The notes beneath the pieces are model-generated. The model was not told the DNA's origin. It did not search any database and saw nothing but the letters and a program-made list of their open reading frames with translations. This document shows positions 60,101-64,000 of a stretch of 64,000 bases of DNA, piece by piece. Location of the stretch: NCBI GenBank assembly GCA_949752735.1, contig OX457036.1, forward strand, positions 82,455,005 through 82,519,004, in the 5' to 3' direction. How positions within the stretch are numbered: the first letter of the stretch is position 1; the number at the start of each line of letters is the position of its first letter. The DNA comes from Lumbricus terrestris (Eukaryota > Annelida > Clitellata > Crassiclitellata > Lumbricidae). The translations under genes were made by a program, and so were the position numbers.

Positions 60101-63100
60101 TCAATGCAGCTCGTCAATAAAGTGTTAAAGACTTCTTTGTTATCTGTCTGAGAGTGAATATTTGCTCGCTGCAAGAATCAGGCGATCTTGCAAATTTCCT
60201 TTTATTTATGCCTCTTTATGCTTTCTTTTTAAATAGTTGAAAACCTACTTAATGGAACTCGTAGCATTTTACGTTGTCATTGTAAAACATTCCAAAGGTA
60301 GCTGATTACTATAGAAATTGTCGTAATTGCAATTATTTAGTCTGACCATTGTACATTATGATTAAAAACGGTGCTATAAAAGTGATTAGATTAGAAACGT
60401 GATGCGTGTTTTATGTCTACATTTTTGGAAATGGTGCTGATGAATGTTTGTGTGGTTTAGTTACAGATCCAATGAGTCAATACCAGGAGGCGGTTGTCCT
60501 CTCAACCGAGATTCTCTGTCTCTTCAACAACTGCAATCCTCAGGGCAACATGTCAGCTGACATCCTGAAGGTGGCGCTCCAGTGGATCGAGTCGTCTGCT
60601 CTGAGCGTCTTGCTCCTGCCGCTGCTCACGTCTGCTTGTCGCTGTCTTGCATCAATGACTCACATGGCCGTCTTTGTCGAAGCGTGCATTGACACACACT
60701 TCTTGTTAGGTCAGGAGAAACTCTCGCGTTTTCCTATCTGCTATTTCACATACAGACAAAATGGCATGAGAGTTTAAAGCTTAGCATGCATTGCAAATTT
60801 ATTAAAAATCAAGGATCAAAATCTCAGGGATATTTGTAAAGGACGAGGAGATGAGCATTGTGTGCATGGTTGAACTTGCTAGTGCTCTTTATTCTATGTT
60901 CAGAGGTTTGATGAATATGCTTCATTTCTGGCTATTGATTTAACTTGTCTTATTTGTCTTCATTTCTATCTCCAGAGTCTATCTAATTTCTTCTTTGCTT
61001 GTGATGTTTTGTGTAGACGTGACCCAGACGGATGGGCTTGGTTGGACAAAAGTTTTGTCAGTCCTGCAGGTCCCAGAACTCAACGCAAATGACTTCCTGA
61101 AAGCGGCTTTGCAACAGGGAAGCTACTTAACGCTCTATGCTTATATCCTCCAGAAGCTTCCTCTGTCAGAGGCGCTGAGTGATGAGCTTATTCGACTCAA
61201 TCAGCTGGTGGAATGGACGTCAAATGCTAAACCAAGGTGGGAATTAATTAACTGTTTAACAGTAGGAGTGTACTAAAAGTGACGGGAAACCAATGCTGTC
61301 TGTTGTTGATGTGTTAATGAAGCTGTTTTTAGAAAATTTTCTTCTCATATGCTTTTTTCTGAGCCGTGCTGTTCATAACGGAAGATTGCAAAACATGTTA
61401 GGTTTACACTGATGTAAGATAATCTTCGGACATGTGATGTGAGCAAACGGCTTGGAAAAGGAGATGATGCTGGCCTGCGGAGAGGGAGGAAGGAAGAGAG
61501 GATGCCCAAGAAGGAGGTGGATGGAAGAAATACACGAGAAACTGAAGATGAACTTGGGGGAACTGAGAAACGCGACGGAAGATCGTAGCAAGTGGAGAAG
61601 GTTGACCATGGCGGTCGCTAAGATTCAAAGAATCGACGGCACAAGGTGACAAGGTGAAGATAATCTTTGTTGATAGAGGTTGGTGTTTCTGAGCACTTCT
61701 TGGAGAGGCATGCAGACACCGTACTTCGCTGTATTATGCTGTATGTTACTACACTTTAATTATACTAATTCTAAGGCTAGTATGTTACCAAACTCTGGTT
61801 TCAGTAAATGAGACATTAGTGTTGAGATTTGTGTCCTGACAAGTTGCTGCTGTATGTACTCTTAACTGTTTTCGATTACTATATTCTGTTATGCATTTAT
61901 TAGTAATGGTGTAAATAATAAGAAACATTTTACGAGTATTTTTGTGCTAAATGGATGAATGGTTTCAGTGCTGAGAATGAGAGCAAGCTCCTGCTTTGGT
62001 GGCAGAAGATCTTTGAACTTGGCCTGCGACAAATTGAATTTGGTGGAGACCAGAGACCGGTCGTAAAAGCACTACTAACCCTCGTTTCCTCACTCACCAC
62101 GCTCGGAGAAGATAAGTCATCAACAGGCTTTCTTGGTGCAATTGGTCTGGGAAGAAAGTCGGCGCTATCACTGCGGTCAGTTGCTCATTGTAAATCAAAG
62201 GGAAATATTCTTGCCATTTCTTCCTTGAATTGAGGAGCATGTTTTGAAGAATGCACATATACCATGCTTTACTCTAAGTTTTATCACTGACATGTCATCT
62301 CATTATATGTGAAAATCACAGATGCTCAGTACTCAGCAGTAGTGCGATACGCATCAATTACTTAAAAGAATGGCTTTGTAGTTTTCACTACTTACCGCAG
62401 AATCATTTTTCACAATGTCTGGGTGAATTGAGAGAGTTTTTTGTCACTTCAGGGCATAATAAATTGATGGTCATTGTTAAATAAAGTTGATGTGCAAGCC
62501 CAAAAGTCTGAGATAAGTCAAGTGAAAAAACAAAAAAGTAATGCTGAAAAACACAAGAGCCCAACATTAGTCGCACTTTCTTCTACTGAAGGTGACTTTG
62601 TTTACCCTGCAATAATCATTTTTTTCAGTCATTAATCATTTTTTCAGTCATTTATCATTTTTCAGTCACTATTCATTTTTTCAGTCTATAAATTTAATCA
62701 TGCAATTTAGAGCAGCAAATAGATGAAGTCAGTGGCAGCAAGCATTAATGTGATGCCTACCGTATTCTAAAGAGTAAAGGCACTGCTCCTGTACAACACC
62801 TTTACAAAGCTTTTAATGATCATTTTGTTCATTTTGATGAAGTACGTAAATGGTTCTTTCGCATGTGTAAGATAATGTCAAACACTTGGGTTACCATTCT
62901 TTCGTACGCTTTTTCTTTTTCATTTGTGCAAAACAACAATCAGCCATTCTTTCTGGTTGTTTATCGTGTTGGGTTGTCATCTTACGAGCAGCTACGAGAA
63001 GTTTCTTTTGAAGATGCATGTACAAAATATGGCACTTTAATAAGCAAGACACATCTTATTCCACTGTTACATTATTTAAAGATCTGATTGACTTGTTTTT

Positions 63101-63533
63101 CATTTCCTGATGCATCATAAAAGTCTCACAACTGAATTTTCTTAAATTCATTTATTGTGCCATGCGTAGATTTCGCCTGGTTTGCAAAGGACTGGCAGCC
63201 TACTTGTCGGCCCAGATTCCTAGCAATCTGGCACTGAGGTTGGACAGCAATGCTCCAGGCTACGTTTCCACAAGAGGCAATCCATCTTCTCCTCCCTTAA
63301 GCCCATCTGGAGTCAGCCCTTCCCAACAGGCCCAGCAAGCGCTGGCTCATCTGGAGTCGTTGAGGACAAACAAACAATATGCCAGCTTCAGGCAGCACAC
63401 CGAGATGCTCATCGGTATCGTCTGTGATTCAAGAAACAGTTTTCGGACGGCAATTCAGATTCTGAAGCAGATCGTATCACCGCTGTTTCCAGATTTCTTT
63501 TATTTGGCCATCATAAATCATGCGTCACTTTAA
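12110..63533 (+). CDS. EPG5: EPG5: autophagosome-lysosome tethering protein, 46 exons, complete
   Basis: Joined exons total 8085 nt, i.e. 2694 residues plus stop; the mammalian protein is about 2580. EPG5 is a large cytosolic Rab7 effector on late endosomes and lysosomes. It binds LC3/GABARAP and STX17-SNAP29 SNAREs to drive autophagosome fusion. Diagnostic stretches seen: QQDRHEFHEIIRSYYRAR (exon 4), LSRLQVESYLTRLY (5-6), DHLFLLNHVLRCPAGVAKW (8), IYRWAYQAVETP and HPLLPLLWQQF (24), LTLSFWLDEPRLHD (26), GWTKVLSVLQVPELNAND (44), GFLGAIGLGRKS (45). All 45 junctions keep phase. The start ATG (AAAATGG) opens MAECVRVKKK, like the family's MAE start. Four junctions (after exons 6, 16, 36, 39) appear to use GC donors. 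No catalytic domain is expected; the protein is mostly helical repeats. The transcript needs about 43 kb of introns removed, nearly all transposon-rich. Confidence 0.95.
13984..14142 (+). other. EPG5 intron 2, left part: no further element recognised
   Basis: Plain AT-rich intron between the exon 2 read-through and the first piggyBac-like element; nothing else seen. Confidence 0.4.
14268..14430 (+). repeat. 42-bp tandem repeat, four copies
   Basis: GTGGCAA starts at 14268, 14310, 14352 and 14394. Each unit has the near-palindrome GTGGCAATATACTTGCCAC followed by AGCTGTTTGGG. The same motif order (GTGGCAA...TTGCCACTCGCTGTT) forms the right end of the host element at 15421-15446. Confidence 0.85.
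14434..14852 (+). mobile_element. RTE-like LINE 3' fragment with 10-bp target duplication
   Basis: Translation keeps ACEMWIWRRLLGISW, FFGHVMHTDGLEKAMMLACG and RRRGRPRIRWMEDVH, the C-terminal end of an endonuclease-RT protein, with a stop in between. It ends CGGCACAAGGTG. Flanked by ACCATGCACT at 14424-14433 and 14853-14862. Confidence 0.8.
14914..15155. mobile_element. hAT-like MITE (242 bp)
   Basis: Ends CAGTGGCGGCGCCAGG and AGCGCCGCCACTG. Flanks AACATCAT (14906-14913) and AGCATCAT (15156-15163) match at 7 of 8 positions. No ORF of its own. Confidence 0.75.
15612..15650 (+). repeat. (CA)n microsatellite
   Basis: Uninterrupted CA dinucleotides, about 19 units, in EPG5 intron 2. Confidence 0.98.
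15735..15835 (-). repeat. tRNA-derived SINE fragment
   Basis: Minus strand shows a TTGGCTAAAGCC A-box-like and a TATGGGTTTGAGTCTC B-box-like motif with tRNA-like spacing. Confidence 0.4.
16012..16067 (+). repeat. (GT)n microsatellite
   Basis: GT repeats with a few interruptions, directly left of the second piggyBac-like element. Confidence 0.97.
16116..17509. mobile_element. piggyBac-like element carrying a G-rich satellite
   Basis: Flanked by TTAA at 16112-16115 and 17510-17513. Ends are CACATTGGCCGCC and GGCGGTCAATGTG (12 of 13 paired). The left subterminal region has two copies of a 22-24 bp palindrome centred on TTAA (16128-16151, 16172-16193). The interior is a strongly strand-asymmetric, G-rich tandem array. 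The long proline-rich minus frames and glycine/tryptophan-rich plus frames here come from that composition and are not genes. Confidence 0.75.
16300..17440 (+). repeat. G-rich satellite, ~336-bp period, over three copies
   Basis: A conserved (C)GGTGTGAAA anchor followed by an AT-rich block with TCATGA and ATGTTGA recurs at about 16394, 16731, 17071 and 17403 (spacings 337, 340, 332). Between anchors the plus strand is runs of GGGG, GGGTGGG and TGGGG, with obvious G-quadruplex potential. Confidence 0.8.
17682..23670 (+). CDS. EPG5: EPG5 exons 3-11, including paired LIR motifs
   Basis: Exons: 17682-17851, 18550-18714, 19726-19886, 20629-20711, 21306-21451, 21632-21837, 22060-22162, 22674-22791, 23370-23670 (aa about 300-784). 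Exon 9 carries QWIIVDSDGEE and exon 10 carries SWHYLQENDIV. These are W-x-x-(L/V) motifs at residues 635-638 and 652-655, each beside acidic residues, and they fit the tandem LC3-interacting regions described for EPG5. The exon 6 donor must be CAAG|GCATTT (GC-AG), because only that gives the phase required by exon 7. Exon 11 uses an AAG acceptor. Confidence 0.9.
17960..18018 (+). repeat. (GA)n/(GACA)n microsatellite
   Basis: AGAGAGAGAG followed by GACAGACAGACA in EPG5 intron 3. Confidence 0.95.
18109..18182 (+). repeat. (CT)n microsatellite
   Basis: About 36 CT units. Complementary purine tract at 17960-18018 lies 100 bp upstream, so the pair could fold back. Confidence 0.98.
18745..18850 (-). 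mobile_element. L2-like 3' tail
   Basis: GTAGCGCCTCTTCAAGAGATG ... TCAGAGGTGCTCCC is the recurring 3' end seen at 23806, 33650 and 35100, antisense to EPG5. Confidence 0.5.
20140..20470 (-). repeat. tRNA-derived SINE-like repeat(s)
   Basis: Two successive minus-strand segments resemble tRNA-like heads (GGATTCGAACTTAGG read on plus, and ATAGGTTAAAGTGC on minus). Possibly two overlapping copies. Borders uncertain. Confidence 0.35.
20490..20592 (+). repeat. Imperfect (GAT)n repeat
   Basis: Repeated ATGATGATGATAATGATG just upstream of EPG5 exon 6. Confidence 0.85.
22190..22270 (+). mobile_element. L2-like 3' tail
   Basis: GTGCCTCTGAGTAG...GAAGAGGCGCTATATAAAT and an (AATG)n-like tail, sense to EPG5, in intron 9. 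Confidence 0.55.
23806..25118 (-). mobile_element. L2-like LINE, RT and C-terminus, degenerate
   Basis: Minus-strand frames at 25032-24283 and 24246-23842 encode, in order, SGFRAHHSTETALL, ALFDASSAFDMVDHDILL, GVPQGSVLGPLLYILFTADI, LYADDVQTF, RIDYCNSLLIGLPK, then LHWLPLTARIQYKILFLTYK and the C-terminal LWNGVPP. One frameshift or stop separates the two. The catalytic YADD is intact, but the 5' part (endonuclease) is missing. The 3' end is GCGCTTTATAAATCCC with an (ATTCT)n-like tail. Located in EPG5 intron 11, antisense. Confidence 0.88.
25119..25290 (-). mobile_element. L2-tail-like or SINE-like repeat
   Basis: TATAGCGCCC...CGGAAGCGCTCCCGG repeats the paired GCGC tail signature beside a non-coding body and a GATGATGATG microsatellite. 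Confidence 0.35.
25361..27138 (+). mobile_element. 5'-truncated CR1-like LINE with intact RT frame and 10-bp target duplication
   Basis: An uninterrupted 498-codon frame (25340-26836) encodes YRPISILPFFAKYFE, QYGFQSGRSTFMPL, FFDLAKAFDTVNH, GVPQGSNLGPLLFLLYIND and FADDTNVF, then a long C-terminal region ending VNDCNDI. It lacks the endonuclease. The 3' UTR has a GTTAGCGGGAT block, then AATAAATGAATTG and a (AATTG)n tail. GAACTTTGAT occurs at 25351-25360 and 27139-27148. An open frame plus a perfect duplication indicate a recent insertion into EPG5 intron 11. Confidence 0.88.
27732..37428 (+). CDS. EPG5: EPG5 exons 12-26 (aa about 784-1533)
   Basis: Exons: 27732-27892, 28343-28494, 29218-29358, 30960-31124, 31675-31797, 32256-32515, 33210-33350, 33874-33982, 34444-34544, 34976-35072, 35655-35888, 36004-36081, 36298-36464, 36918-37112, 37305-37428. 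Exon 16 ends CAG|GCAAGC (GC-AG). Exon 13 starts at TACAG|AT rather than the two upstream TTGCAG sites, because those break the frame. Exon 23 begins at a NAGNAG site (CTGCAGCAG), so one Gln may be optional. In exon 24 the frame reading IYRWAYQAVETP is coding; a longer overlapping open frame is a shadow. Confidence 0.88.
28265..28326 (+). repeat. 31-bp tandem duplication of a 3' splice-site-like segment
   Basis: Two copies of TAACATTACTATTG(G/T)TTGCAG and eight following bases at 28265-28295 and 28296-28326, directly before EPG5 exon 13. Confidence 0.9.
28690..29085 (+). mobile_element. L2-like LINE RT fragment
   Basis: Encodes LLNPSKTQFIGFGT, VQGLGITLDQELNFSKH, YYQLRQLRVVSR and VNRRIDHCSSVVVG, a thumb-region fragment similar to the 23806-25118 element, sense to EPG5 in intron 13. 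Confidence 0.8.
29443..30269. mobile_element. hAT-like MITE (827 bp) with TTGCGC subterminal repeats
   Basis: Ends AGGGCCCCCAGAAATTTGCG and GCGAATTTCTGGGGGCCCT. Flanks ATATAAGT (29435-29442) and ATATAAGA (30270-30277) agree at 7 of 8. About nine TTGCGC motifs cluster within 100 bp of the two ends. No ORF. In EPG5 intron 14. Confidence 0.8.
30450..30540 (-). mobile_element. L2-like 3' tail, decayed
   Basis: TTTATATATTAGCCTTTCACAGC...TATTCAGAGTCAC matches the tail consensus loosely. Confidence 0.35.
30717..30803 (+). repeat. Intronic duplicate of 31571-31660
   Basis: GTTGTGTTACGACAATAGGA ... AAACTCATAAACATGACAG ... ACAATAGAGTT is repeated with about 85% identity at 31571-31660, immediately before exon 16. 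Confidence 0.8.
33072..33209 (+). repeat. 46-bp tandem repeat, three copies, each ending in a splice acceptor
   Basis: Copies end in TTCTGTTGTAG (33117), TTCTGTTGCAG (33163) and TTCTCTTGTAG (33209). Only the third leads into the open EPG5 exon 18; after the first two the frame meets TGA. Confidence 0.92.
33385..33740 (-). mobile_element. Two L2-like 3' tails
   Basis: CCAATCAGAGGTACTCCCAG (33428-33447) and TATAGCGCCACTTCAAGAG...CAGAGGCGCTCCC (33660-33702) are two copies of the tail, antisense to EPG5 in intron 18. Confidence 0.5.
35084..35290 (-). mobile_element. L2-like LINE C-terminus and tail
   Basis: Minus strand encodes GPVIWNGLPAALSSLPRDS and FYRLFKTFLFDQIW, the L2-type C-terminal end, followed by the GCCTCTGAGTAG tail, TATATAAATTTATG and an (ATTG)n tail. 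In EPG5 intron 21. Confidence 0.75.
36769..36793 (+). repeat. Intronic copy of part of EPG5 exon 25
   Basis: 25 bp containing CGACCACTATCGCCTGCTTG matches exon 25 at 37012-37036 with one mismatch, 220 bp upstream of the exon in intron 24. Confidence 0.85.
37195..37255 (-). mobile_element. L2-like 3' tail fragment
   Basis: ATTTATAAAGTGCATGCATCTCACAGTGCAACCC resembles the tail at 23815-23845. Confidence 0.35.
37630..38520 (-). mobile_element. RTE-like LINE, RT palm to C-terminus
   Basis: A minus-strand open frame (to 37629) encodes LSPFLFNLYAERIMR, LRYADDTTLLA, FTFLGSMLEKEGRC, ALIFPVVLYGCETWT, FGHVMRSNGLEKELM and RRRGRPRKRWLDEVQ. YADD is intact; the N-terminal RT and endonuclease are absent (5' truncation). 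Flanks TCAACTATT (37621-37629) and TTAACTATT (38521-38529) are a likely 9-bp target duplication with one mismatch. Antisense in EPG5 intron 26. Confidence 0.88.
38744..51415 (+). CDS. EPG5: EPG5 exons 27-38 (aa about 1534-2108)
   Basis: Exons: 38744-38891, 39653-39824, 40264-40354, 40541-40618, 42210-42352, 42857-43025, 43764-43958, 44834-44965, 49039-49120, 49579-49724, 50506-50704, 51245-51415. The translation keeps family-like blocks such as TPPQNLCCSAVRVEN (exon 31), PSLVGLLAPNFCPNANPEL (33), RTALIDCLIKALCLCGPEP (34), LLHYQFPDHYGF (35) and NNGQILLPWTLNDD (38). Exon 36 ends CAG|GCAAGT; a GT donor 30 nt upstream (CAG|GTGGCG) would also keep phase and drop ten residues. Confidence 0.88.
38897..39020 (+). 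repeat. CTTATTAACA-type minisatellite
   Basis: Irregular tandem copies of CTTATTAACACTT with 12-20 bp spacing in EPG5 intron 27. Confidence 0.8.
39445..39500 (-). mobile_element. L2-like 3' tail fragment
   Basis: TTTATATTTTGCCACTTCAAGAGAAACTTCTC matches the tail consensus with decay. Confidence 0.35.
40808..41760 (+). mobile_element. Tc1/mariner-type element with 194-bp inverted repeats and decayed transposase
   Basis: TA target duplications at 40806-40807 and 41761-41762. Inverted repeats 40808-41001 and 41567-41760 begin CACCGTGTCTCAATMAAAAAGG and are roughly 92% identical. Between them, plus-strand frames hold FFVFQQDGAS, a one-base shift and a stop, then FIPPTLWPPNSPGLNPVDY and VDELKTRLIDEWARFHQSIV ... 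ACVRECGAHFEHQF. These are the second and third catalytic Asp regions (QDGA, NPVDY) of a DDxD transposase. The first Asp region and DNA-binding half are deleted. In EPG5 intron 30. Confidence 0.92.
41860..42090 (+). repeat. Retroposon-like 3' end with (CTTA)n tail
   Basis: GTAATAAAGGCTATTCTTACTTGTTTACTTACTTAC; a polyadenylation-like signal followed by a short tandem tail, like the SINE end at 59530. Body not recognised. Confidence 0.35.
43507..43645. repeat. 53-bp perfect hairpin interleaved with a 19-bp inverted repeat
   Basis: Arms 43507-43559 and 43577-43629 are exact complements. In addition 43561-43579 (CATGCACACACCCTGAGTT) pairs exactly with 43627-43645. The order is A-B-A'-B'. Confidence 0.95.
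43998..44376. mobile_element. hAT MITE (379 bp)
   Basis: Ends CAGTGGTTCCCAACC and GGTTGGGAACCGCTG. Perfect 8-bp target duplication CATTAAAA at 43990-43997 and 44377-44384. No ORF. In EPG5 intron 33, 40 bp after the exon. Confidence 0.92.
45017..45087 (+). repeat. Dispersed repeat shared with 57390
   Basis: CTGAGTAATTCAATGTG and the following bases through CTTGCATGGCTCTGTCTTAATG recur at 57390-57482 with about 87% identity. Here it runs directly into the 52-bp array. Confidence 0.8.
45088..45351 (+). repeat. ~52-bp tandem repeat, five copies
   Basis: TGTCTTAATGTCG starts at 45088, 45142, 45194, 45246 and 45299 (spacing 52-54). Units share ATTTGCT.A.GTGCA.TTGTATTGTGATATG. Confidence 0.9.
45593..46095 (+). 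repeat. ~152-bp tandem satellite, three and a part copies
   Basis: TCAATATCTCAG-type starts at 45593, 45744, 45898 and 46049. Each copy holds TTCACTTAGAATC, a GGCAAGGATTC-like block and a GCCATTTTCCAAAATGGC palindrome. Confidence 0.9.
46085..46360 (-). mobile_element. L2-like LINE RT fragment
   Basis: Minus strand encodes FDYCNDLIGLSKVRLCPVQS and VLNAAGRLIACLPKYSH, the conserved L2 thumb region. Joined directly to the satellite. Confidence 0.8.
46365..46935. repeat. Unrecognised interspersed repeat
   Basis: GC-richer than its surroundings and ending in an (ATTG)n tail (GATATTGATTGATTGATG), which suggests a retroposon 3' end. I see no coding similarity. Confidence 0.35.
46935..48260 (+). mobile_element. 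L2-like LINE, heavily degenerate
   Basis: Broken frames encode LLDISATFDTIDHLILLQ, NLHVIFDQNQLAS and, near 47720-47790, GDRGFRVAGPRAWNSLPAT. The region ends AATGAATAAAATATTATT. Many stops and shifts. In EPG5 intron 34, sense. Confidence 0.7.
48270..48425 (+). repeat. SINE (family of 3856)
   Basis: ATTGGGCTATTGATCGCCGC and CACTTGCTACCGAACC match the 3856-4020 and 11140-11220 copies. Confidence 0.5.
49240..49520 (+). mobile_element. LINE endonuclease-RT C-terminal fragment
   Basis: Encodes KEVMKRKFHLFGHLCRMDGNRKIK, the FGH-x-x-RM-D motif of RTE-like C-termini, then stops. In EPG5 intron 35. Confidence 0.6.
49995..50070 (-). mobile_element. L2-like 3' tail
   Basis: Inverted copy of the GCGAGCACTCCTGAGTAGG core of 7225-7345, with a CATTCATT tail. 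Confidence 0.5.
50915..51000 (-). repeat. tRNA-like SINE fragment
   Basis: Minus strand GATGGTTGAATGGAAACAAC ... GGATGCGGGATCGATACC resembles A and B boxes. No full tRNA fold. Confidence 0.4.
51861..55172 (-). CDS. LINE ORF: PHD-like finger, endonuclease and reverse transcriptase
   Basis: 1103 residues. Residues 12-60 hold a Cys-rich PHD-like finger (CCVCSI, CALCFMNCHSRC, CNNC). The apurinic-type endonuclease follows (LHLNCRSIAA, AVTETWL, GGGVGFFV, LTGDFNIDLL, SDISDHLPI). The RT has YRPISILPFFSKFYE, IFLDLAKAFDTVDHKILL and YILFADDTNVF, and a C-terminal region with FLGVYMDQHLKWNTHI. The protein nicks target DNA and reverse-transcribes its RNA at the nick. The usually invariant GVPQGS reads GVLQGS, a one-base change that may inactivate the RT. 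Otherwise the frame is uninterrupted. Confidence 0.93.
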   Translation of the reverse strand: MIIDQLVLDYVSCCVCSISLGPTDRGVQCALCFMNCHSRCCNNNATISLSTALTCNNCVYENTSFAEIESDIPGAMNSTIESPYPVHSTSQDNETARPARFELIRKESRNKPLATNKDLDPDSNYYSEIATDSKYYAPSQVSHRFTNSPSFSILHLNCRSIAAKNSEVQLLLHQLPVNILAVTETWLTDISAQATFIPGYKFVHKSRGEKMGGGVGFFVQDNTEFHVIDLLPPINSSSYESLFIDIPCNKGADMVIGVIYRPPGSKLESFNTEIEALVTVLTSKKFINKKILLTGDFNIDLLASHSHPPTGAFIDCMFMHHLLPLILQPTRITVTTATLIDNIFTNFHDGVIESAILTSDISDHLPIIAWIDISPVNSRNQNNLKMTRSFSCDDILRFKCLLSNTDWQPVFTLCDDNEPDLSYEIFVKTFNSAYNEAFPLRPQKAKMKYSFHQPWMTKGLLKSTKTKQKLYKKFIKNPTMENKHIFTRYRNKYKVTRIKTEQLYYANEFAKHCSDVKKTWQIIRKIVKSGNRDTTITEISVDGSLINDPACMAEQFNVYFTGLAQALSDKIPSPVKTFHAFMPPSSMDSLVLLPTNPYEVININKTLKTTHSSGFDDIDPLITSQVIDLLADPLSAVINCSLRKGIVPLAIKRARVLPIYKQGTKSELSNYRPISILPFFSKFYERVLYDRLFSYFKQKNVLYPLQHGFQPAHSTSMSLLDIQDKISAAFDTNQYSLGIFLDLAKAFDTVDHKILLSKLNHYGIRGLALDWLSSYLTFRQQQVLCNNSLSDFLPMRFGVLQGSILGPLLFIIYINDLPNSSSLLHYILFADDTNVFLSHASYDQLFEIANDELRATSTWFKANKLSLNLFKTNFILFRSNKKQTPILSKDIVIDGITIPQVTSSKFLGVYMDQHLKWNTHIEEINKKITKSIGILTRISYLLPSPTLTNLYYTLVYPYLTYCNIIWTSTYPTHLRKLQIAQKRAIRIITKSPFNSHTQPLFSTLKLLTITQINFIQTCEFMYKYHTKLLPSAFLSYFPPTQFKAGLRNKPDYKLISTRTNTRKLSIKFQGPLLWNNLPLKIRTSNTISCFKRTLRAHTLEHVS
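55461..55747. repeat. Perfect 144-bp tandem duplication
   Basis: Units 55461-55604 and 55605-55747 start CACGCATGAGTATTATATTG and end AAGCTTGAACCTAATTAA. I see no difference between them. Confidence 0.95.
55748..56320. other. Probable LINE 5' flank or UTR, no gene seen
   Basis: Purine-rich, non-coding. The segment CAAAGGATCCAAGCCTTCGG near 56017 looks repeat-derived. I could not place the LINE border or a target duplication. Confidence 0.3.
56318..56376 (+). repeat. 17-bp tandem repeat, three copies
   Basis: ACAATAGGATGAGTAAG repeated three times. Confidence 0.9.
56631..56742 (+). repeat. 28-bp tandem repeat, four copies
   Basis: AGGTTTGTATTG(A/G)CAATGCA units start at 56631, 56659, 56687 and 56715, just before EPG5 exon 39. 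Confidence 0.92.
56824..63533 (+). CDS. EPG5: EPG5 exons 39-46: C-terminal region (aa about 2109-2694)
   Basis: Exons: 56824-56999, 57801-57977, 58782-58936, 59725-59936, 60461-60709, 61017-61236, 61969-62175, 63170-63533 (stop TAA at 63531-63533). Exon 39 can end AAG|GCAAGT or, six nt earlier, ATG|GTTAAG. Exon 43 has two acceptors six nt apart (TTTAG or TTACAG). Exons 44-45 are the most clearly EPG5-like. The last exon holds a Ser/Pro linker (NPSSPPLSPSGVSPS) then a helical end, FYLAIINHASL. A pyrimidine tract and TTACAG near 63586 leave open an alternative 3' exon. Confidence 0.88.
57390..57482 (+). repeat. Dispersed repeat shared with 45017
   Basis: Second copy of the CTGAGTAATTCAATGTG...TCTTAATGTCGTAT segment, in intron 39, without the tandem array. 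Confidence 0.8.
58030..58175 (+). repeat. tRNA-derived SINE fragment
   Basis: GTGATCGTCTAGTGGTAAGC is a close match to a tRNA D-arm/A box, and AAGGGTTAAACTG is B-box-like. A body containing GAAACAGGAAGGTGC follows. Confidence 0.5.
59268..59551 (+). repeat. tRNA-derived SINE with MIR-like core, inserted in an (AAT)n tract
   Basis: Head GGTGGCTGATCGGTAGCGCG and GCGGGTTCAATTCCGGG are good A and B boxes. The body has GACCTTGGGCAAGTTGTTTACG, resembling the conserved core of CORE/MIR-type SINEs (GACCTTGGGCAAGTCACTTA in MIR, from memory). The tail is (ACTT)n. AAT repeats flank both sides (59249-59264, 59552-59588). Confidence 0.75.
61427..61656 (+). mobile_element. RTE-like LINE 3' fragment with 11-bp target duplication
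   Basis: Encodes NGLEKEMMLACGEGGRKRG and RRRWMEEIHEKLKMNL, ending CGACGGCACAAGGTGACAAG. AAGATAATCTT at 61416-61426 and 61657-61667 flanks it. Same family as 14434-14852 and 37630-38520. In EPG5 intron 44. Confidence 0.85.
62611..62692 (+). repeat. ~21-bp tandem repeat, four copies
   Basis: CATTTTTTCAGTCATTAAT-type units; each contains TTTTCAG, an acceptor-like motif, in EPG5 intron 45. Confidence 0.85.
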
Positions 63534-64000
63534 CCGTTTACCTAAAAACTTTCCAAAGTTATCAAACGAATGATTTTTATTACAGCTGTGTACCTGAGAA
63601 ATTTCTAAACGCATCAATAAGATGGATGTTAATTGCTGGATGCATATTAGGGTGTCCCAAAAAATATTTTTTTCGAAATTTTCTATGCAGTCCCCCTAAA
63701 AAGTTTCCAAATGGTCCAATAATAACACGTGTAAAATATTATGACACTGCAAAAATATTCAGGGGTCCCCCAAGCCACCCAAATTTTACCCAAATTGACA
63801 AAATTTGCTCCTGATGTGTCCAACTTCTAAATGCCTTTAGATCTCAACCCTTGATCCTATTACAACAAATTTAATACCATTGGAAAGCTCTTAAATGGTA
63901 GAATTTACCGGTATCTAACTTTATTGGATACAATGGATATTTGTGGTATAGTATTACGCTAGAAAAATGCAAAAACCGAGAAAAATTCGAGATTTTTGGA
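63534..64000 (+). other. EPG5 3' flank; start of an unidentified repeat at about 63648
   Basis: No AATAAA is seen in the first 110 bp after the stop. From AGGGTGTCCCAAAAAATA at about 63650 the sequence looks like the end of an interspersed element truncated by the window. No coding frame is convincing. Confidence 0.35.

Noticed and set aside
62863..63087. 74-codon frame in EPG5 intron 45
   Set aside because: No similarity recognised, no splice context and no place in the EPG5 phase chain.

Overview
The window is eukaryotic and metazoan. It is AT-rich, carries short exons with GT-AG (and a few GC-AG) introns, and has dense transposon debris in introns and flanks. The mix of CR1/L2/RTE-like LINEs, tRNA-derived SINEs, hAT, piggyBac-like and mariner elements, together with a CUB/LDLa/MAM gene, suggests an invertebrate animal, perhaps a marine deuterostome. 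Species cannot be fixed from sequence alone.

Three protein-coding genes are supported. (1) Minus strand, 1-3211: the 3' part of an extracellular mosaic gene encoding CUB, then LDL-receptor class A, then MAM, running off the left edge. (2) Minus strand, 7521-11388: a six-exon, phase-consistent gene for a 212-residue protein that I do not recognise. (3) Plus strand, 12110-63533: a complete 46-exon EPG5 gene (ectopic P-granules autophagy protein 5, the Rab7 effector that tethers autophagosomes to late endosomes and lysosomes). My exon phases all join and give 2694 codons plus stop. Residues 635-638 and 652-655 look like the paired LC3-interacting motifs of the family. Genes 2 and 3 are head-to-head with about 720 bp between start codons.

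The rest is mobile DNA. 3.2-7.5 kb holds SINEs, a truncated LINE and a 1.6 kb non-autonomous hAT with a perfect 8-bp target duplication. EPG5 intron 2 (13.9-17.7 kb) holds two piggyBac-like (TTAA) elements. One is invaded by an RTE-like LINE tail and a hAT-like MITE; the other is filled with a G-rich ~336-bp satellite. Introns 11, 26, 30, 34 and 38 carry LINE RT fragments, a mariner with 194-bp inverted repeats, tandem satellites, and a near-complete CR1-like LINE with a 1103-codon ORF whose RT motif GVPQG reads GVLQG. It is followed by a perfect 144-bp tandem duplication.

The most unusual local observations are: up to four GC-AG introns in EPG5, tandemly duplicated 3' splice-site regions, an intronic copy of an EPG5 exon fragment, and a 53-bp perfect hairpin interleaved with a second inverted repeat. 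No prokaryotic-type system, CRISPR array or rRNA gene was seen.
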